This document shows positions 1 to 11,760 of a DNA stretch of 64,000 bases, one piece after another (the first letter of the stretch is position 1; every line of letters begins with the position of its first letter). The position numbers were made by a program, and so were the translations under genes. This DNA is from Petaurus breviceps papuanus (Eukaryota > Chordata > Mammalia > Diprotodontia > Petauridae), in contig JAMXIF010000073.1 in NCBI GenBank assembly GCA_028583685.1, positions 1,394,901 through 1,458,900 on the forward strand, read 5' to 3'. The notes beneath the pieces are model-generated. The model had not been told where the DNA came from and did no database searches. It saw nothing but the letters and a program-made list of their open reading frames with translations.

Positions 1-745
1 GAGAAAGAAGAGTAGAATAGGTGCAGAAATACAACGAGTGGTAGAATGGGGTAAATTATTTCTCATGAAGAGACATTAAAAACCTATTATAGTCAGGAAA
101 AGATGGGAGGGTGGGTGATAGGCATTACTTGAACATTACTTTCATTAAAATTGGTTCAAAGAGGGAATGATATTCACGATCAATTGAATGTAGAAATCTA
201 TTTCTCCCAACAGGAAAGTAGGAGGAGAGGACATTAAGTAAAGGGGGATGTGGGAACTAATAGAGAGAGAGAAAGTAGACAAGGTGAGGTGGTTGACAGA
301 AGGAAAACCCTGTTGAGTGTGGAAATGGTGAGAGGAAGAAGACTACTAAAAGGGGGAAAACAGGATGGAGGGAAATACACAGTTAGTAATCACAACTGTG
401 AATGTGAATGTGGGGAACTCTCTCATAAAACAGCAGTATGTAGCAGAGTGGAGCAAAGACCAGAATCCTACCTTATATTGTTTGGAAGAAACACACTTGA
501 AGCAGAGAGACACATACAAATTAATGTAAGGGCCAGAGCAGAATCTATTATACTTCAACTGAAGTTAAAAAAAACAGCAGGAACCACAATCCTGATCTCA
601 GACAAAGCAACAATAAAAGCAGACCTAAATAAAAGAGATAAGAAAGGAAATTATATCTCGCTAAAAGTTACCTTAAATCATGAAGTAGTATCAATGCTAA
701 GTATATATGTACTAAGAGGTAGAACATGCAAAATTTTTTTGTACA
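1..745 (+). mobile_element. L1 LINE fragment: ORF1-ORF2 spacer and start of ORF2
   Basis: The stretch matches, in opposite orientation, the spacer and ORF2 start of the minus-strand L1 at 34.2-34.9 kb; for example both carry the same 'cacaactgtgaatgtgaatg'-type segment. A frame from about 540 to 740 reads ILISDKATIKADLNKRDKKGNYISLK, which lines up with the L1 endonuclease N-terminus (human ILVSDKTDFKPTKIKRDKEGHYIMVK). Only roughly the first 75 codons of ORF2 are present and no reverse transcriptase follows. The element continues off the left edge of the window. It is decayed and non-functional. Confidence 0.85.
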
Positions 746-2160
746 TTAAAATTATGTTTATTTGTTAAATTGTGTCACCAAGAAATTGAAAGTAGAGGAG
801 AATGTTAAGTTCCTATTTTGATTATGATTTTACTTGAGACCCTTTAGTGCCAGGCACTGGGGAATGTATCCAAAACACATAATGTTGCCCTCCACAAGTC
901 ACTAGAGAGCTACTCAAGATTTGGGACTAATAAGTATTCCAATTGATTGCTGGGGGCAGCAAATATTAAACTAGAGAGTAATTTAAGGGAGGGTCCATCC
1001 CACTTCAGTCAAACACATAAAGCCTAGACTTCTCACTGAATCAATCAATCAAATGTGTAAAACTAAACATGAGCAAGACCTAGACGCCTCTATAGAATCA
1101 AGTAAATCAATCAAAGACATAAACTAAGTATGAACAAGCCAATTAATGAAGTTAGGGAAATTTTTAGTGTTTTGAGTCATCGAAACTCAAATAATGCCAA
1201 TGGCAGTATATTAACTTGGTAGGAGAGTTAAATATGTCCTTTGAAGCTTGGATAAAAACAGCAAGCTAGCTCATAATCTGGCATTCCAGTGGAGAGCCAA
1301 ACTGAACATGGAATAATAGCCACAACCAAGTCCCTCAGAGAGAATCTCTCAAGGGCAGAGTAGAGGAGAGGATCTCTGACTCCTGTGCTACCCTCATTGC
1401 CAGAGGAAGACCTGTCTTTAAAAAGTTAACAAGATTTGCTACTTCCTGTATACATCACTATGCATGTTCTTGGGACTGCTGGGACTGACAGAATCATCAA
1501 TAGCTGAGAGATTAACAGCTAAGTAGACACTCTGGAAAACACATCTTTTAAGACTTTACAAGGATGCCCAGCAAAGAGCTATACCCCACCCAAACGGGAC
1601 TTCAAGAGGCCCCCATAAAGGGACCACAAAAGAGAAAATAGATTATTTCAATTATTGGAGTCCAAGTCTGCTTTTCTTGGACTCTGTGGGTACTTTTGAG
1701 AGAGTGTGCCTCTGATTTGGGAGGATGTTTTATACCAACTGTTTTACCTTAGTCAATATCTATTTCTAAAAGACAAGTTAATAAGACTAGGTAATTGATA
1801 TAAACCGGTAATTGGTGGAAAGCTCATTGGTAGAATTTTGTATGATAGTACTAAAGAAAACACTCCTCAATCCCTCAGTATTAACCCCAGAAACCTGAGA
1901 AAAGCAGTAGCCCTTTGGGAACTCAGCTGACTAGTATGAATATGAATTTAGAAGTAGTTCCAGAGCCTGTGCTCCATAACCTGGCTCCAATGTATCTTCC
2001 CATTTTCAGTATACATCATCACATTCACATACTCTATAATGTAACTAAAGTGGATTTTGAGCTGCATGGGATGTTCTATCTATTGTTTCAGTGTCTTTCT
2101 ATAGACAGTCCCCTCTTGATTGGAAAATACTTTCTCCTTGCTTCCTAGAAGATTCCTAGA
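746..2160. other. Unassigned intergenic DNA
   Basis: I recognise no gene or named repeat. The block lies between two L1 pieces. It has a perfect 9-bp stem at 1658-1666/1676-1684 (gagtccaag and its complement). Its length and position would allow a solo LTR of an unrecognised family, but I could not fix terminal TG...CA ends or a target duplication, so this is only a guess. Longest open frame is 77 codons, without features. Confidence 0.4.
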
Positions 2161-2164
2161 ATCC

Positions 2165-5100
2165 CTAGTTTGTTTTCTTTTTTGTTTGTTTGTTTTTAAC
2201 ATTTGTCTTTAAAACTTTGAGGTCCAAATCCTCTTCCTTCCTCCTCAGCACCCCTCACTGAGAAGGCAAGCAATGCAATATGGGTTATACATGTGAAGTC
2301 ATGCAAAGCATTTCCATAATAGTAATGTTGTGGAGAGCAAAACATAGCCCTCCCCCCCAACAAAAAAAAACCCTTAGGGAAAAAATGTAAAAAAAAAACC
2401 TATTCTTCAAGGTATAGTCAGATACCATCACTAATTTCCCTGGAGATGGATAGCATTTTTCATCATAAGTCCTTCAAAGTTATTCAGAGATAATTGTATT
2501 GCTAAAAATAATTGCCTTTCACAGCTGATCATCTTATAATATTGCTGTTACTTCACACACAGTACATTTCACTTTGCATCATCTCATGTAAGTCTTTTCA
2601 GGTTTTTCTGAGAGAACTTTCTTATAATTTCTAATAGCATAATAGTATTCCATCATATTCATATACCACAGTTTGTTCAGCCATTCCCCAATTGATGAAC
2701 ATCCCTTCCATTTTCAATTCTTTGCCCGCAGAAAATAGCTCCTATAAATATTTTTGTACATATGGGTCCTTTCTCTTTGTGTTTGTTTCTTTTTTATATC
2801 TCTTTTCTGATAGAGAGCTAGTAGTGGTATTGCTGATTCAAAGGGTATGCATAGTTTTATAGCCCTTTGGGAACAGTCCCAAATTGTCCTTGGTAGGACT
2901 CCACCTATTTTTCCTATGGTTAGATCAGTTCACAACTCCACCATCATTAATGTCTCATTTTTTTCCCACATCACCTACACTATCTATCATTTTCCTTTTC
3001 TCTTCAGTTGGCCAATCTAATATGGATGAGGTAGTACCTCAGAATTGTTTTGATTTGCATTTCTACAATCAATAGTGAGTTAGAGCATTTTTTTTAATAT
3101 GGCTAAAGACAACTTTGATTACTTCATCTGTAAACTGTTCAAATCTTTCAAACATTTATCAATTGGAGAATGGCTCTTATTTTTATAAACTTGACTTAGT
3201 TCTTTATATGCTTGAGGCCTTTTTTGGAGAAACTTGCTGAATTGTTTCCCCCACAGTTCCTATTGCTAACTGTATTTCTGGCCATCCTATTTCCCCTAAC
3301 CCCAGTTTATTGTACTCACTCTCCCTTTCACCCTGTTCCTTTTCAAAAGTGTTTTGCTTCAGATTACCCCTTCCCCCAATTTGTCCTACCTTGTATTATG
3401 GTTCCTTTCTCCTATCTCCTTCCCCTTCTACTTTCCTGTAGTGTAAGATAGACTCCTATACTCAATTTAGTGTCTGTATTATTCCCTCTGGGATCCAGTT
3501 CTGATGAGAGTAAGGTTCATTCATTCCCCCTTGCCCTTCTCTTCCACTCCACTGTAAAAGCTTTTTCTTGCCATTTTTTTTGTAAGACAATCTATCCCAT
3601 TCTACCTCTCCTTTTCCTTTTCTCCTAGTACATTCCTCTCTCACCATTTAATTTTATTTATTTTCATTTCGATATCATGACTTCATATTCATCTCATAAT
3701 TTTGTCGTTTGTCTATATATACTCCTCTCTGCCCTAATAATCAGAAAGTTTGTATGAGTTACAAGTATCAGTTTCCCATGTAGGAATATAAACAATTTAA
3801 CCTTATTAAGTCCCTAGTTAATTCCTTTTCCTGTTTACCTTTTCGTGAGTCTCTTGAATTTCATATTTGAAAGACAAATTTTCTATTTAAAATAGAAAGA
3901 TTAAAATAAAAAGACACTGGTCTTTTCATCAAAAATGTTAGAAAGTCTTCTATTTTATTGAATGTCCATTTTCCCCCCTGAAGGATTACACACAGTTTTT
4001 TTTTGTGATTCTTAATTATAATCTTAGCTCTTTGCCCTCCAGAATATTATATTTCAATCTCTCCAATCCTTTAATGTAGACACTGTTAAATCTTGTGTTA
4101 TCCTGACTGCGACTCAACAATAATGGTTTCTTTCTGACTGCTTGCAGTATTTTCTCCTTGACTTGGGAGCTATGGAATTTTTCTATAATATTCCTAACAG
4201 TTTTCATCTTGGGATATTTTTCAAAAAGTGACAGTTGATCCTCTCAATTTCTATTTTACCTTCTGGTTCTACAATATCAGGGAAATTTTACTTGATATTT
4301 CTTGAAAGATCATATCTATGCTTTTTTTTATAATGGCTTTCTGGTAGTCCAATAATTTAAAAATTATTTCCCTGGTGTCTATTTCCCAGGTCAGTTGTAA
4401 TTTCCAATGAAATTTTCACATTGTCTTCTTTTTTTTCATTCTTTTGGTTTAGTTTTCTTGTTTCTTGATTTGTACAAAGTCATTAGCATCCATTTGTTCA
4501 ATTCTAATTTTTAAGAAGTTGTTTTCTTCAGTGAGCTTTTGAACCTGTTTTTCCATTTGGTCAATTCAACTTTATAAAGAGATTTTTTTTTTTCCTTCAG
4601 TGAATTTTTGTACTTAAAAAAAAGAATTTAACCTACTTTCTTTTTAACATATTATTTTCTTCACGATTATTTGCCTCCTTTACCAAGCTGTTTATGCTTT
4701 TTTCATGTTTTTCTTGCACCATTCTCGCTTATTTTCCTAATTTTTCCTCTACCTCTAATACTTCATTTTCAAAATTCTTTTTGATCTCTTCCATGGCCTG
4801 ACACTAATTCATAATTTTTTCTTAGATGTAAGAACTTTGACTTTGTTATCCTCTTCTCAGTGTGTGTTTTGATCTTCCTTGTCACCATAGTCACTTTTTA
4901 AGTTCAGAATTATTTTTTCTTTTGTTTGCTCATTTCCCCAGTCTATTAGTTGAGTTTTAACTCTTTGTTAAGGTAGGACTCTGCTTCCAGTGTGGAAAGC
5001 ATATTGTTTGAAACTTCAGGGGTTTTATGCAGCTGTTTTCAGAGATATTTCTAGGGATCTGTAAGTTTTTATCTCTTCCAAGGTCATATAATATGAGGAG

Positions 5101-5830
5101 ATGTTTACCACTCTCTAGCCTGGACTCTTGTCTGTGAGTGACCACAAGTACTCTTTTATTCTCTGGAACTATGAGGAGGCACCACTCCAAGCACTGATTT
5201 GCTGGTGTTCCTCTTCTCACTAGGACTGCCATCTAGAAGCTGGCCAGATATTAGTATGTGTAAAGCAACAGAGTCCTGCCTCAGTGCTAGTGAAGAGACC
5301 CCTGTAATTTCATTCTGACCAGCTGTTTGACCCCCTTACTGTCAGTGGACTGAAAGTTCTGGAAGCAACCACTGCCAGTGTCAATTCAGTCACTCTAAAG
5401 GTCTGCTTCTGGTTTCCTGGGGCCATGGCTGGGTTTGTGCTGACCTGGGCTATGCTGCACTGTGCTCCATTCTCATCTAGGTGTGACAGACATCTCCTGC
5501 CAACCTTCTAAGTTGTCTTAGATATCTGAGGGCTTAGATGTCTGGAAAGCACCACTTTTGCCACTGATTCAGTTGCCCAAAGGCCTCTTCAGGCTTTACT
5601 GGTGCCTGATCTGTGCCAGTGCTGCCTGAACTGGGCTCCACTCCTCTCTCTCTCCTGTGTGCAACAGACCTTTCCTGGTGACCTTCCAATTTGTCTTAGA
5701 CTGGAAAAAAATTTTCACTCCATGTTTTTCCAGATTCTGCTATAGAATTTGTTTGGTGTCATTATTTAAAGGTATTTGGAGTAATTTAGGGGAGCCCATG
5801 CCTTTACTCCACCATCCTGCTATGCTTCTC
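2165..5830 (-). mobile_element. Half-L1-like element (HAL1 type): ORF1 and both ends, most of ORF2 missing
   Basis: Read on the minus strand. The 5' UTR lies at about 5830-4960, a degraded ORF1 region with its coiled-coil part at about 4960-3990, and the ORF1-ORF2 spacer at about 3990-3260. The sequence then jumps directly to the last part of ORF2 and the 3' UTR (about 3245-2165), ending in a T-rich tract (the A tail). The endonuclease, reverse transcriptase and most of ORF2 are absent. The spacer aligns with the spacer of the L1 at 34.5-34.9 kb, and the 3' part aligns with the L1 ends at 6.0-7.3 and 13.9-14.7 kb. Known half-L1 (HAL1) elements keep ORF1 and lose the reverse transcriptase. An ordinary L1 with an internal deletion is the alternative. 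Many breaks; not functional. Confidence 0.75.
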
Positions 5831-5838
5831 AGCATCCA

Positions 5839-6004
5839 TATTTTATTTTTTGCTTTTTTTTGGAGGGGTAATGGTAGGGCAATTGGGGTTAAGTGACTTG
5901 CCCAATGTCACATGGTTAGTTTTTGTGTTAAGTGTCTGAGGCCAGATTTGAACTCAGGTTCTCCTGACTCCAGGGGCAGTTCTCTATTCACCTAGCTACC
6001 CCCT
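5839..6004 (-). mobile_element. Marsupial tRNA-derived SINE
   Basis: Reverse complement of the common marsupial SINE head (…ctgagttcaaatctggcctcagac…caagtcacttaaccccaattgcc…). The poly-A tail appears as T-rich sequence at about 5841-5861. It is flanked by an 8-bp target duplication AGCATCCA at 5831-5838 and 6005-6012. It sits between the 5' end of the minus-strand half-L1 and the start of the plus-strand L1 piece. Confidence 0.92.
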
Positions 6005-6012
6005 AGCATCCA

Positions 6013-7312
6013 AATTCTTAATGGAAAACTCAAGCGGATTACAATTTTGTGATCAAACAAGAGATAGAGAATATTTTGAAATGTAAAATAGATAATTTTG
6101 AATGTGTTAAATTTAAAAGCTTTTGCACAACCAAGGACAGAAGGAAAGCAGAAAAGTGGGAAATAATCTTTACAGCAAGTGTCTCTGATAAAGGTCCCCT
6201 TTCTCAAATATATAGAGAACTGAGTGAAATTTATAAGAATACAAGGCATTCCCCAATTGATAAATGGTCAAAGGATATGAAATGGCAATTTTCAGATAAA
6301 GAAATCAAAGCTATTGATAGGCATATGAAGTGCTCTAAATCACTTTTGATTAGGGAAATTCAAATTAAAACAATTCAGGAACTACTTCCCACCTATCAGA
6401 TTAGCTAATATCACAAAAAAGGAAAATGATAAATGTTGGAGAGAATGTGGAAAAACTGGGACACTAACGCACTGGTGGAGTTGTAAACTGATCCAAGCAT
6501 TCTGAAGAGTGATTTGGAACTACGCCCATAGGGCAACCAAACTGTACATCCTTTTTGATTCAGCAACACCCTTACTAGGTCTGTATCCCACAGTGATTAC
6601 TTAAAAAAGTAAAAGGGCAAAGGACCTATATGAGCAAAAATATTTGTGGGACCCCTTTTCATGGTTACAAAAGATTGGAAATTGAAGGGATGCCATCAAT
6701 TGGGGGATGTTTGAACAAATTATGGTATATGAGTGTAATGAAATGCTCTTGTGCAATAAGAAATAATAAACAGGTAGATTTCAGAAAATCTTGGAATGAC
6801 TTGTATGAACTGATGAAAAGTGAAATTAACAGAACCAGAAAAACATTGTATACAGGATGAGCAATATTATGTGATGATCAGCTACAAATGACTCAGTCCT
6901 TCTCAGCAGCACAATGAACCAAGATAAGTACAAAGAACTTACAAATAAAAATGCTGTCCACATCCAAATAAAGAAATGATTGATGCTGAATAGAGATGAA
7001 AGTATACTTTTTTCTCTTCATTCTTTTTAGTGTTTTTCTTTTGATCTGTTTCTTCTTTCACACCTGTGACTAATAAGGAAATGTGTTTTCCATGACAGCA
7101 AATGTATAACCTATATATCAAATTATCTACCATTTTTGGAAGAGGAGAGGGAATGGAAGGAGGGAGAAAAATTTGGAACTCAAAATGTTAAAAAAAATTT
7201 ATGCTAAAAATTGTCATTAACATCCCCAAATCCAATATGCATGTGATAATCTAAGGAACCACTCAAATTTGTTATTGGGAAAATATAAAATACTATTAAA
7301 AATAAAACTTCC
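6013..7312 (+). mobile_element. L1 LINE, 5'-truncated: end of ORF2 and 3' UTR
   Basis: A frame at 6049-6408 reads FKSFCTTKDRRKAEKWEIIF...SDKGPLSQIYRELSEIYKN...PIDKWSKDM, which matches the C-terminal part of L1 ORF2p (human [53 protein letters not shown]). The 3' UTR follows, with the polypurine stretch near 7140-7165 and the family's AT-rich A-tail signal at about 7281-7308. The last 100 bp of the element are interrupted by a 51-bp inverted copy of its 3' flank (see the inverted repeat at 7215-7363). Confidence 0.9.
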
Positions 7313-7363
7313 TGAGTGGTTCCTTAGATTATCACATGCATATTGGATTTTGGGATGTTAATG
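7215..7363. repeat. Long inverted repeat (51-bp arms, 47-bp loop) in an L1 tail
   Basis: The left arm 7215-7265 is the reverse complement of the right arm 7313-7363 with one mismatch in 51 bases. The loop (7266-7312) is the terminal L1 tail with its AATAAAA-type end. Comparison with the intact L1 tail at 14680-14745 shows the left arm is an extra insertion inside the L1 3' UTR, while the right arm is genomic flank just beyond the A tail. A strong hairpin is predicted in single strands. Confidence 0.9.
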
Positions 7364-7394
7364 ATTGCAGGGGAAAGGATTTTGCATTTTTCTA

Positions 7395-7465
7395 TATAAA
7401 AGCAAGGCTTAGCATTTTGTCTGGCATATGGTAAGTGTTTAATAAATAATTTTTGCTTGATTACT
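7395..7465 (+). mobile_element. L2/MIR 3'-end fragment
   Basis: Contains 'tctggcatatggtaagtgtttaataaataattt', a diverged form of the shared L2/MIR terminus (ctggcacatagtaggtgcttaataaatg). Short and old. Confidence 0.6.
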
Positions 7466-9490
7466 CATTTGAACTAGGAATCTTGCTTGGACAACTTGGC
7501 CTATCTCTTTAGGGTCTATATACTCTCCCTTATCTTTTAAGCACCTGCTAATTCCCAGCAAAAGGAGATCCCCTCCACATCACCAATAGGAGGGGAACAT
7601 GTGTTCCCTGAGATATAGTCCCTTCCTTTCCCCCTTCTCTTCCCTTCCCTTCCCTTCCTTCCCATTGTTTCCCAAAAAATCCTCTTCCTTTCCCAATTCC
7701 ATAGATCACATCATGATAAAACACATGATTTTTTTTTACAAGTAACCTTCTTTAGTTAAGTACGAAATTCTCAAATTTCCTTTATGTTCACATTTGGAAA
7801 TCTTTCACCTTAAATTTTTTTTCTTCTTAACTATTTTTACTTTTTATTACTAGTTTTTACACACACACATTCACACAACACATGTGCTCACAAAAATACC
7901 TTAAAATTGGCTATCACATTCATCCTCTGCTTAATGCTAACAAACATAAAAGAAACATTCAATGACTTTGTTTTCCTTAAAATAAAATAAGTGCATGATA
8001 AATAGATATGTGATATATAGATACTGTGATTATATGCTTATATTTATGTGTTACATATATGTGTATACACATGTGTGTATATACACACATATTTGTGTAT
8101 ATACAATCAGATAGATATGGAGGTAGGTTAGTTTCTTCATTAGTCAGTAGACTAGTCATAGGTCAAAAACAATATGTGTCCAAATCCCTCATGGTAACAA
8201 TGGCTAGATAAAATGCTTTGAGATGAATTTTAAAAACAAATACTATAATTAACTTTTATATTGCAGTTTTTTAAAAGACAATGATTTTCATTTCATATGG
8301 AAATGCTGGTTCCTTCAGAGTAATTTCACGTTCTTTTTGGTTTAAAGCAACTTTCTCTTTGATTACTGAAACATGTTCTCTGTAACATGTAATATCAAAT
8401 CAACATAGTTTTCTTTCCTTTTTCCCCCCTTTCTAAGAACAGTCAGCAGAAAATGTGTTCCAAAGTGCCCTGAGAACAAGGACATTGATCCCCAGTTGGA
8501 GCTTTATGCCACCTTCCCCTTGTCACTCTCAGCTGTAATTTAAGATATCAGCTCTAAATTATTTAACAGTTTATAAGTATAAATAATTCACCAGTCAACA
8601 AATAAAGTGACAGCCCATTAATCAGCCTTGGAACATGTGCATAGGTGTCATGCTGTAGTCTGTGCTGGGGCTGAGTCCTGCTGAGGTCAACATGCTAGTA
8701 GCCACGGATCTTTTTCCTTTCTCTTCATCAGATGTGAATTGTCTCTCTTGTGGATGGAATTAATTTGTGCCCTAACAGAAAAGAATATTTAAAAACTTTG
8801 AGAAGAGGTCAAAACAAATTTTATCTGTGCCCTTCCTCGATAGAGCCCACAACATGATGAAATTTGGGCCAGATTTATTGAAAGGGTAGCTATGAGGGGG
8901 GAAATAACATGATAAATAAACATTTTATGAAGAAATTGTCATTTTGTGAATAGTGAATTATATTTATCACTCCATTTCAGATCATGATTATACATTATTA
9001 TTTTGTTGTTTCTTACTTAAATGTGCTATTGGCTCATTTGTAATTTTTGAATGCCTTAAGAAGCATTTTTGTAATGTAAGGATGATATTAATTATTCTTA
9101 CAGGACTAAACATAGTTTTCTCCATCTCTGGAACTCATGCCTTTACCTCATCATTCCTTCCATAAAATAACTTCCTATCAATATTAAAAGGAATCTTAAC
9201 AGAATGTTTAGACTTTTTCTTCTAATCATCTTAGTTACTTTAACCACAAATCAAATTGGTGGAAGGAAGATGTAGAACATAGGTAGACGATTTTTGGTTT
9301 TGTTTTAGAAAAAGATTCCTGGTCAGTTAAAGAGAACCATAATCCTTTCCTGGTTTTTTTTTTGGTTTATTATTATTTTTTTAATAGCAGGCTTAGTTTT
9401 CTTTTCATCTGAAAGTGGTGTAACGATTTTTGAGGGGGTACGGGTTTCAGATCACTTTTCATTTGTGACATGTTGGATTTTGGTATAATC
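7466..9490. other. Unassigned, repeat-poor DNA
   Basis: No gene or clear interspersed repeat seen. It contains a pyrimidine-rich tract at about 7620-7690 and a short alternating TG/CA/TA tract at about 8050-8105. The segment at about 8440-8700 is free of recognisable repeats and of balanced base composition, so it could be conserved non-coding DNA, but nothing in the sequence itself proves that. Confidence 0.4.
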
Positions 9491-9494
9491 CTTT

Positions 9495-9582
9495 TAATAG
9501 GCTCATTATATATATATATTATATATGTAGTTTACATATATATATTATATATATAGTTTATATATATATATATATCATAATT
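9495..9582. repeat. TA-rich microsatellite
   Basis: Alternating TA runs interrupted by 'gtag' units. It lies immediately before an L1 fragment. Confidence 0.85.
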
Positions 9583-9911
9583 AAAATATAGAATAAGAAA
9601 TGAAACTTTAATAAAATATTTTTTCATCAAATATCTCTGATAAGGATTTGATACCCAAGATTTAGAAGTAATTAATTCAAATACATAAGTCTGAGACATT
9701 CCTGAATAGGTAAGTAGTCAAAGGATATGAATAAACAGTTAAAACATAATTGCCAACTACCAACAGCCATATGGAAAAAAATGCTCTGAATCACTAATAA
9801 GAGAAATGCAAATTTAAACAAATCCAGTTTTACCTCACACCAAGAAAATTTGGCAAAGATAATAAAAGAGCACAATAATCTTTAGTATTAGTAGCAATAG
9901 TAATAACATAC

Positions 9912-10172
9912 TGCAATTACCTGGTATAGTGGATAGAGAGCAAGGCCTGGAATCAGAGAAATTTATATTCATGAGTTCAAATCTGGCCTCAGACACTTAC
10001 GGGCTGTGTGACCTTAGGGCAAGTCACTTACTCTTGCTTGCCTCAGTTTCCTCAATTGTAAAATGAGCTGGAGAAGGAATTGGCAAACCACTCCAGTATG
10101 TTTGCCAAGAAAACCCCAAATGGGGACATAAAGAGTCAGACACATCTGAAAATACTAAACTACAACAATAAC
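9912..10172 (+). mobile_element. tRNA-derived SINE with RTE/BovB-like tail
   Basis: tRNA-like head with a B-box-type 'gagttcaaat', then the tail typical of RTE-mobilised SINEs (gagctggagaaggaattggcaaacc…gccaagaaaaccccaaatgggg…aaagagtcagacac) and a CAA-rich end. Inserted within the L1 fragment around it. Confidence 0.88.
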
Positions 10173-10187
10173 AACAAAAAAGGAGTA

Positions 10188-10468
10188 ATACAGTATAATA
10201 ATAATAATAATATCTAACTCTGTCATACTTACTATGGGCCAGGCATTATACTAAGTGCTCTACAATTATTATCTCATTTTATTCCCACAACAACCACAAG
10301 AGGTTGGTGCCATTATTATTTCCATTTTATGTATGAGGAAACTGAGATAGAGATTGTGACTTGCCCAGGGTCATGTAGCTAGTAAGTATGTGAGGCTGGA
10401 TTTGAACCCATATCTTCCTGATTCTAGGTCCAGCACTCTATTAACTGAGATGCAAAGCTACCTCTCTC
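10188..10468 (-). mobile_element. CORE-SINE (MON1/THER1-like)
   Basis: Reverse complement of a tRNA head, a MIR-like core ('gaggaaactgagatagagattgtgacttgcccagg' in the plus reading) and an AATAATAAT-rich tail. Same L1 host as the SINE on its left. Confidence 0.82.
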
Positions 10469-10627
10469 TTTTTTGAAGATGTTATAGGAAGAGAGGCATT
10501 GTTGGTGGAACTGTGAAATTGTCCAAACATTAAGGAAATGAATTTGGAATTACATAAAAAAGTGTCTTAAATGTTAAAACTTCTTAACCTAGAGATATCA
10601 CTGCTAGTCATATACCCAGTGAGGATA

Positions 10628-10990
10628 GAAACACATACATACACATACATACAAATATCATATATATATATGTATATATATGTATATATACACACTGTAT
10701 GTTGTTAAATTTGCTGTTAAAAATTAAAAACAACTCTGATATACCACATATATGAATCTCTGCATATACACACGGGTGTATGCATGTATAGATATATGTA
10801 TACTCACATGTACATTCCTATGTATATTAATACATGCACTTAAATGTGTGCATATTGATACACATTTACATATACTTTGTACATGTTTATATGTATATAC
10901 CCATATATTTGTATACCATTATTTGTTCAACCATTTCACAATAAATATTATTCTACACACACAGAAAGACACACATATATAATATACCTT
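10628..10990. repeat. CATA/TATG-type degenerate microsatellite
   Basis: Imperfect alternating purine-pyrimidine sequence (acatacatacacatac…, tatatatgtatata…, cacatgtac…). The 76-codon open frame here is produced by the repeat and has no coding meaning. From about 10,991 to 11,310 I see only AT-rich unassigned sequence. Confidence 0.75.
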
Positions 10991-11314
10991 TATCCTCTGA
11001 CCACTCATCCATAAGGGAAAGCTTCTTAGTCTTATATATTTAGGGAGAGTCAGAGACAGAGAAAGAAATTTGAAAATAGTTGAATATATAATTTTAATCA
11101 TTGTATAATTATGGCAGGTTTTTTTGTGCCATAGCAGTCAACACATGTAAGCAACTAAAATAAACATGAGAAGACTTGTTTTAATTGATGTACAATCATT
11201 AACATTATCTTTATACTGACTATAGCAATGTAAGTGAAAATGAAGTTAAAATGATCTGATCCTCAAGGTATGAAGGAGAAGGAGGAGGATAAGAAATAGA
11301 CTTTGTGATTTAAC

Positions 11315-11530
11315 ATAGGGAATTACCAAGTAAGGAAACTTCCTCCACCAATGAAAATCATCACCTTCTCTGCAATTATTCTTGGAAAGTCTCCTAAAAT
11401 ACTGACCAGTTCTGTCCTTTGCCCAGGATAACATACCCAGTTTGTTTCTCAGGCAAGATTTGAAACCAAATTTTCCAGGTTTGAATTGTGCTCTGAATCT
11501 TCTCTGAGTGTTCTGCTGCTTTTCTTCAGA
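11315..11530 (-). mobile_element. Old MIR-type SINE
   Basis: Diverged match to the reverse complement of a MIR-like SINE (…aaggaaacttcctccaccaatg…catcaccttctctgc…gcccaggataacatacccagt…ggcaagatttgaaacc…). Ends are not definable. Confidence 0.45.
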
Positions 11531-11624
11531 CATTGGAAAAGAGTAAAGAAAGCGACAAGAAGTTCATGTCATTATTACTTCAAATCCATATTATGTCAAC
11601 ATTCTAATAATAGTCGATCTTCCT

Positions 11625-11760
11625 GAGTAAGAGCACCGGTTCCAGTGTTGGGACGACCTGGAGATCGAATCCCGGGCTCAGACACTCAGCACCACACCCA
11701 GAAATAACTGGCCGTGTAACCTTGAGCAAGTTACTTAACCCCAATTGCTTAAAAAAAAAA
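11625..11760 (+). mobile_element. Young tRNA-derived SINE (ATCGAATCCCGG subtype)
   Basis: Flanked by a perfect 14-bp target duplication TAGTCGATCTTCCT at 11611-11624 and 11761-11774, with a 10-A tail. The body holds a tRNA-like B box (gatcgaatccc) and ends …gagcaagttacttaacccc. The first about 25 bases of the head seen in the sister copy at 21,662 are missing, so this copy is 5'-truncated. The intact duplication and close match to that sister suggest a recent insertion. Confidence 0.95.

Larger units (their letters stand above)
9598..10632 (+). mobile_element. L1 LINE ORF2 C-terminal fragment split by two SINEs
   Basis: The two halves, 9598-9895 and about 10470-10632, are consecutive parts of the ORF2 3' region (…ctctgataaggatttgat…, then …gaagatgttataggaagagag…ttgttggtggaactgtgaa…). 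The pair at 9912-10172 and 10188-10468 separates them. The copy is diverged and runs into a CATA/TATG tract at its right end. Confidence 0.8.

Noticed and set aside
2165-7312. Head-to-head L1 pieces as one twin-primed insertion
   Set aside because: The minus-strand element has its own 3' UTR and A tail, and its ORF2 end duplicates the plus-strand piece, so these are two separate insertions.
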